Shown: one piece after another, positions 6,514 to 7,309 of the stretch
Position numbering within the stretch: the stretch's first letter is position 1
Layout of the letters: every line of letters begins with the position of its first letter
NCBI GenBank assembly: GCA_020249025.1
Contig: JADCGM010000398.1
Coordinates: 1-7,309, forward strand
Direction: 5' to 3'
Length of the DNA stretch: 7,309 bases
Origin: Alphaproteobacteria bacterium
GTDB lineage: Bacteria > Pseudomonadota > Alphaproteobacteria > Sphingomonadales > Sphingomonadaceae
Made by a program: the position numbers and the translations under genes
The notes under the pieces: model-generated
Told to the model about the DNA's origin: nothing
Databases searched by the model: none
Seen by the model: the letters and a program-made list of their open reading frames with translations, nothing else

Positions 6514-7309
6514 GCGATCAGATCGGCGGCCTTCTCGCCGATCATGATGGCCGCGGCATTGGTGTTGCCCGAGATCGGCGCGGGGATGACGCTGGCATCG
6601 GCGATGCGTAGCCCTTCGATCCCGCGCACCCGCAGCCGCTCGTCCACGACGCCCGCAGGCCCCATCGCGCAGGTGCCGACCGGGTGATAGCCAAGGAAGG
6701 TGGTGTGCCGCAGATAGGCGTCCCATTCGGCGTCGGTCTCGACCCCCGGCCCCGGCAGCCGTTCGGCGATGACGTCGGCCCGGAGCGCTTCCTGCTCGAA
6801 GATCGTGCGCACGAAGCGGCAGGCGCGGGTGAGGCGCGCGACATCCTCCGGCTCGCCGCGCCGTGCATGATCGATGACCGGCTTGTCGGCTGGATCGGCC
6901 GAGCGCAGCCGCACCCGCCCGCGCGCCTTGGGGTCGTTGAGCGCGGCGACGACGGTCACCGCGGGCTTGAGATAGGGCACCACGCCCGCCGCCGATAAGT
7001 CGAACGCGAAGGGGCCGAACATCAGCTGGATGTCGGGATTCGCGACCTCCGCCGAGGAGCGGAAGAAGGCGACGGCGTGCGGATAGGGGCTGGTCGCCGG
7101 GCCGCGGCGGAACAGTACCCAGTTGAGCGCATGGAGCAACGCACGCGGGCCGTTGACCTCGACATTGTAGGTGCGCGGCCGCACGTCCCAGCTCATGTTG
7201 GCGTTGGGATGCTCGGCGAGATTGGCGCCGACGCCCGGCGCATCGAGCACCAGCGGAATGTCGAGCGCGGCAAGGTCGGCCGCCGGACCGATCCCCGACA
7301 GCATCAGCA
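6504..7309 (-). CDS. GMC family oxidoreductase (choline dehydrogenase-like), C-terminal part
   Basis: This is the C-terminal half of a flavoprotein that oxidises primary or secondary alcohols; the start and the FAD-binding GxGxxG lie beyond the right edge. Counting from the methionine encoded at 7304-7302, the fragment opens with LMLSGIGPA, the end of GMC signature 2. PGVGANLAEHPNANM (23-37) follows, as in choline dehydrogenases. The catalytic pair is visible: His207 in GYHPVGTCAMG, and the asparagines of SGNTNAAAIMIGEKAADLI (245-263). The C-terminus is complete, ending IAQP with TAG at 6504-6506. About 267 residues are present of an expected 530-560. It converges on the plus-strand operon. 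Its nearness suggests a role in the same pathway, for example oxidising an alcohol intermediate, but it is transcribed separately. The methionine at 7304 is not a start because the signature continues upstream of it. Confidence 0.9.
   Translation of the reverse strand, partial: LMLSGIGPAADLAALDIPLVLDAPGVGANLAEHPNANMSWDVRPRTYNVEVNGPRALLHALNWVLFRRGPATSPYPHAVAFFRSSAEVANPDIQLMFGPFAFDLSAAGVVPYLKPAVTVVAALNDPKARGRVRLRSADPADKPVIDHARRGEPEDVARLTRACRFVRTIFEQEALRADVIAERLPGPGVETDAEWDAYLRHTTFLGYHPVGTCAMGPAGVVDERLRVRGIEGLRIADASVIPAPISGNTNAAAIMIGEKAADLIAQP
6521..6543 (+). terminator. Inverted repeat just after the operon, possible terminator
   Basis: GATCGGCG (6521-6528) and CGCCGATC (6536-6543) form a perfect 8-base stem with a 7-base loop, starting eight bases after the stop of the last operon gene. 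It lies inside the GMC coding sequence, over the codons of IGEKAADLI. There is no T-run after it. It could end transcripts of the plus-strand operon, but short palindromes containing GATC and CGGCG arise easily in this composition. Confidence 0.3.

Overview
The window is a 7.3 kb stretch of very GC-rich DNA whose genes all strongly prefer G or C at third codon positions. Together with a Spinster-like MFS transporter, a probable DUF4402 surface protein and several flavin oxidoreductases, this suggests an alphaproteobacterium, most likely a sphingomonad (Sphingomonas, Sphingopyxis or Novosphingobium type). The taxonomic guess rests on sequence feel, not on a marker gene. I see no rRNA, tRNA, CRISPR array, insertion sequence or origin, and no gene-free stretch longer than about 150 bases.

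Layout, left to right. Bases 1-51 are the C-terminal tail of a gene entering from the left, probably a DUF4402 protein. It is followed by a strong stem-loop (81-116) that also covers the stop codon of the converging methyltransferase gene. On the minus strand, a two-gene unit (1516 down to 102) encodes a 104-residue protein of unknown function and then a 362-residue class I SAM-dependent methyltransferase with a long N-terminal region I cannot assign. A short divergent intergenic region (about 1517-1659) separates it from a plus-strand operon.

The plus-strand operon (1660-6513) holds four genes: an FAD-linked oxidase of the VAO/PCMH-type fold, a group A FAD monooxygenase of the salicylate hydroxylase type, an MFS transporter, and a member of the isocitrate lyase/PEP mutase superfamily. 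All three junctions overlap by four bases (GTGA, ATGA, GTGA), so translation is probably coupled. The last gene runs tail-to-tail into a minus-strand GMC oxidoreductase with a 10-base overlap. The GMC gene is cut by the right edge, leaving its N-terminal FAD-binding half outside.

How they may work together (inference): three different flavoenzymes, an importer or exporter and a C-C or C-P bond-cleaving-fold enzyme in one locus look like an accessory oxidative pathway for a small organic molecule, either catabolic or tailoring. The substrate cannot be read from sequence. The more unusual points are the loss of the catalytic cysteine loop in the lyase-fold enzyme, a shortened segment in the monooxygenase, and the paired unknown protein and methyltransferase.
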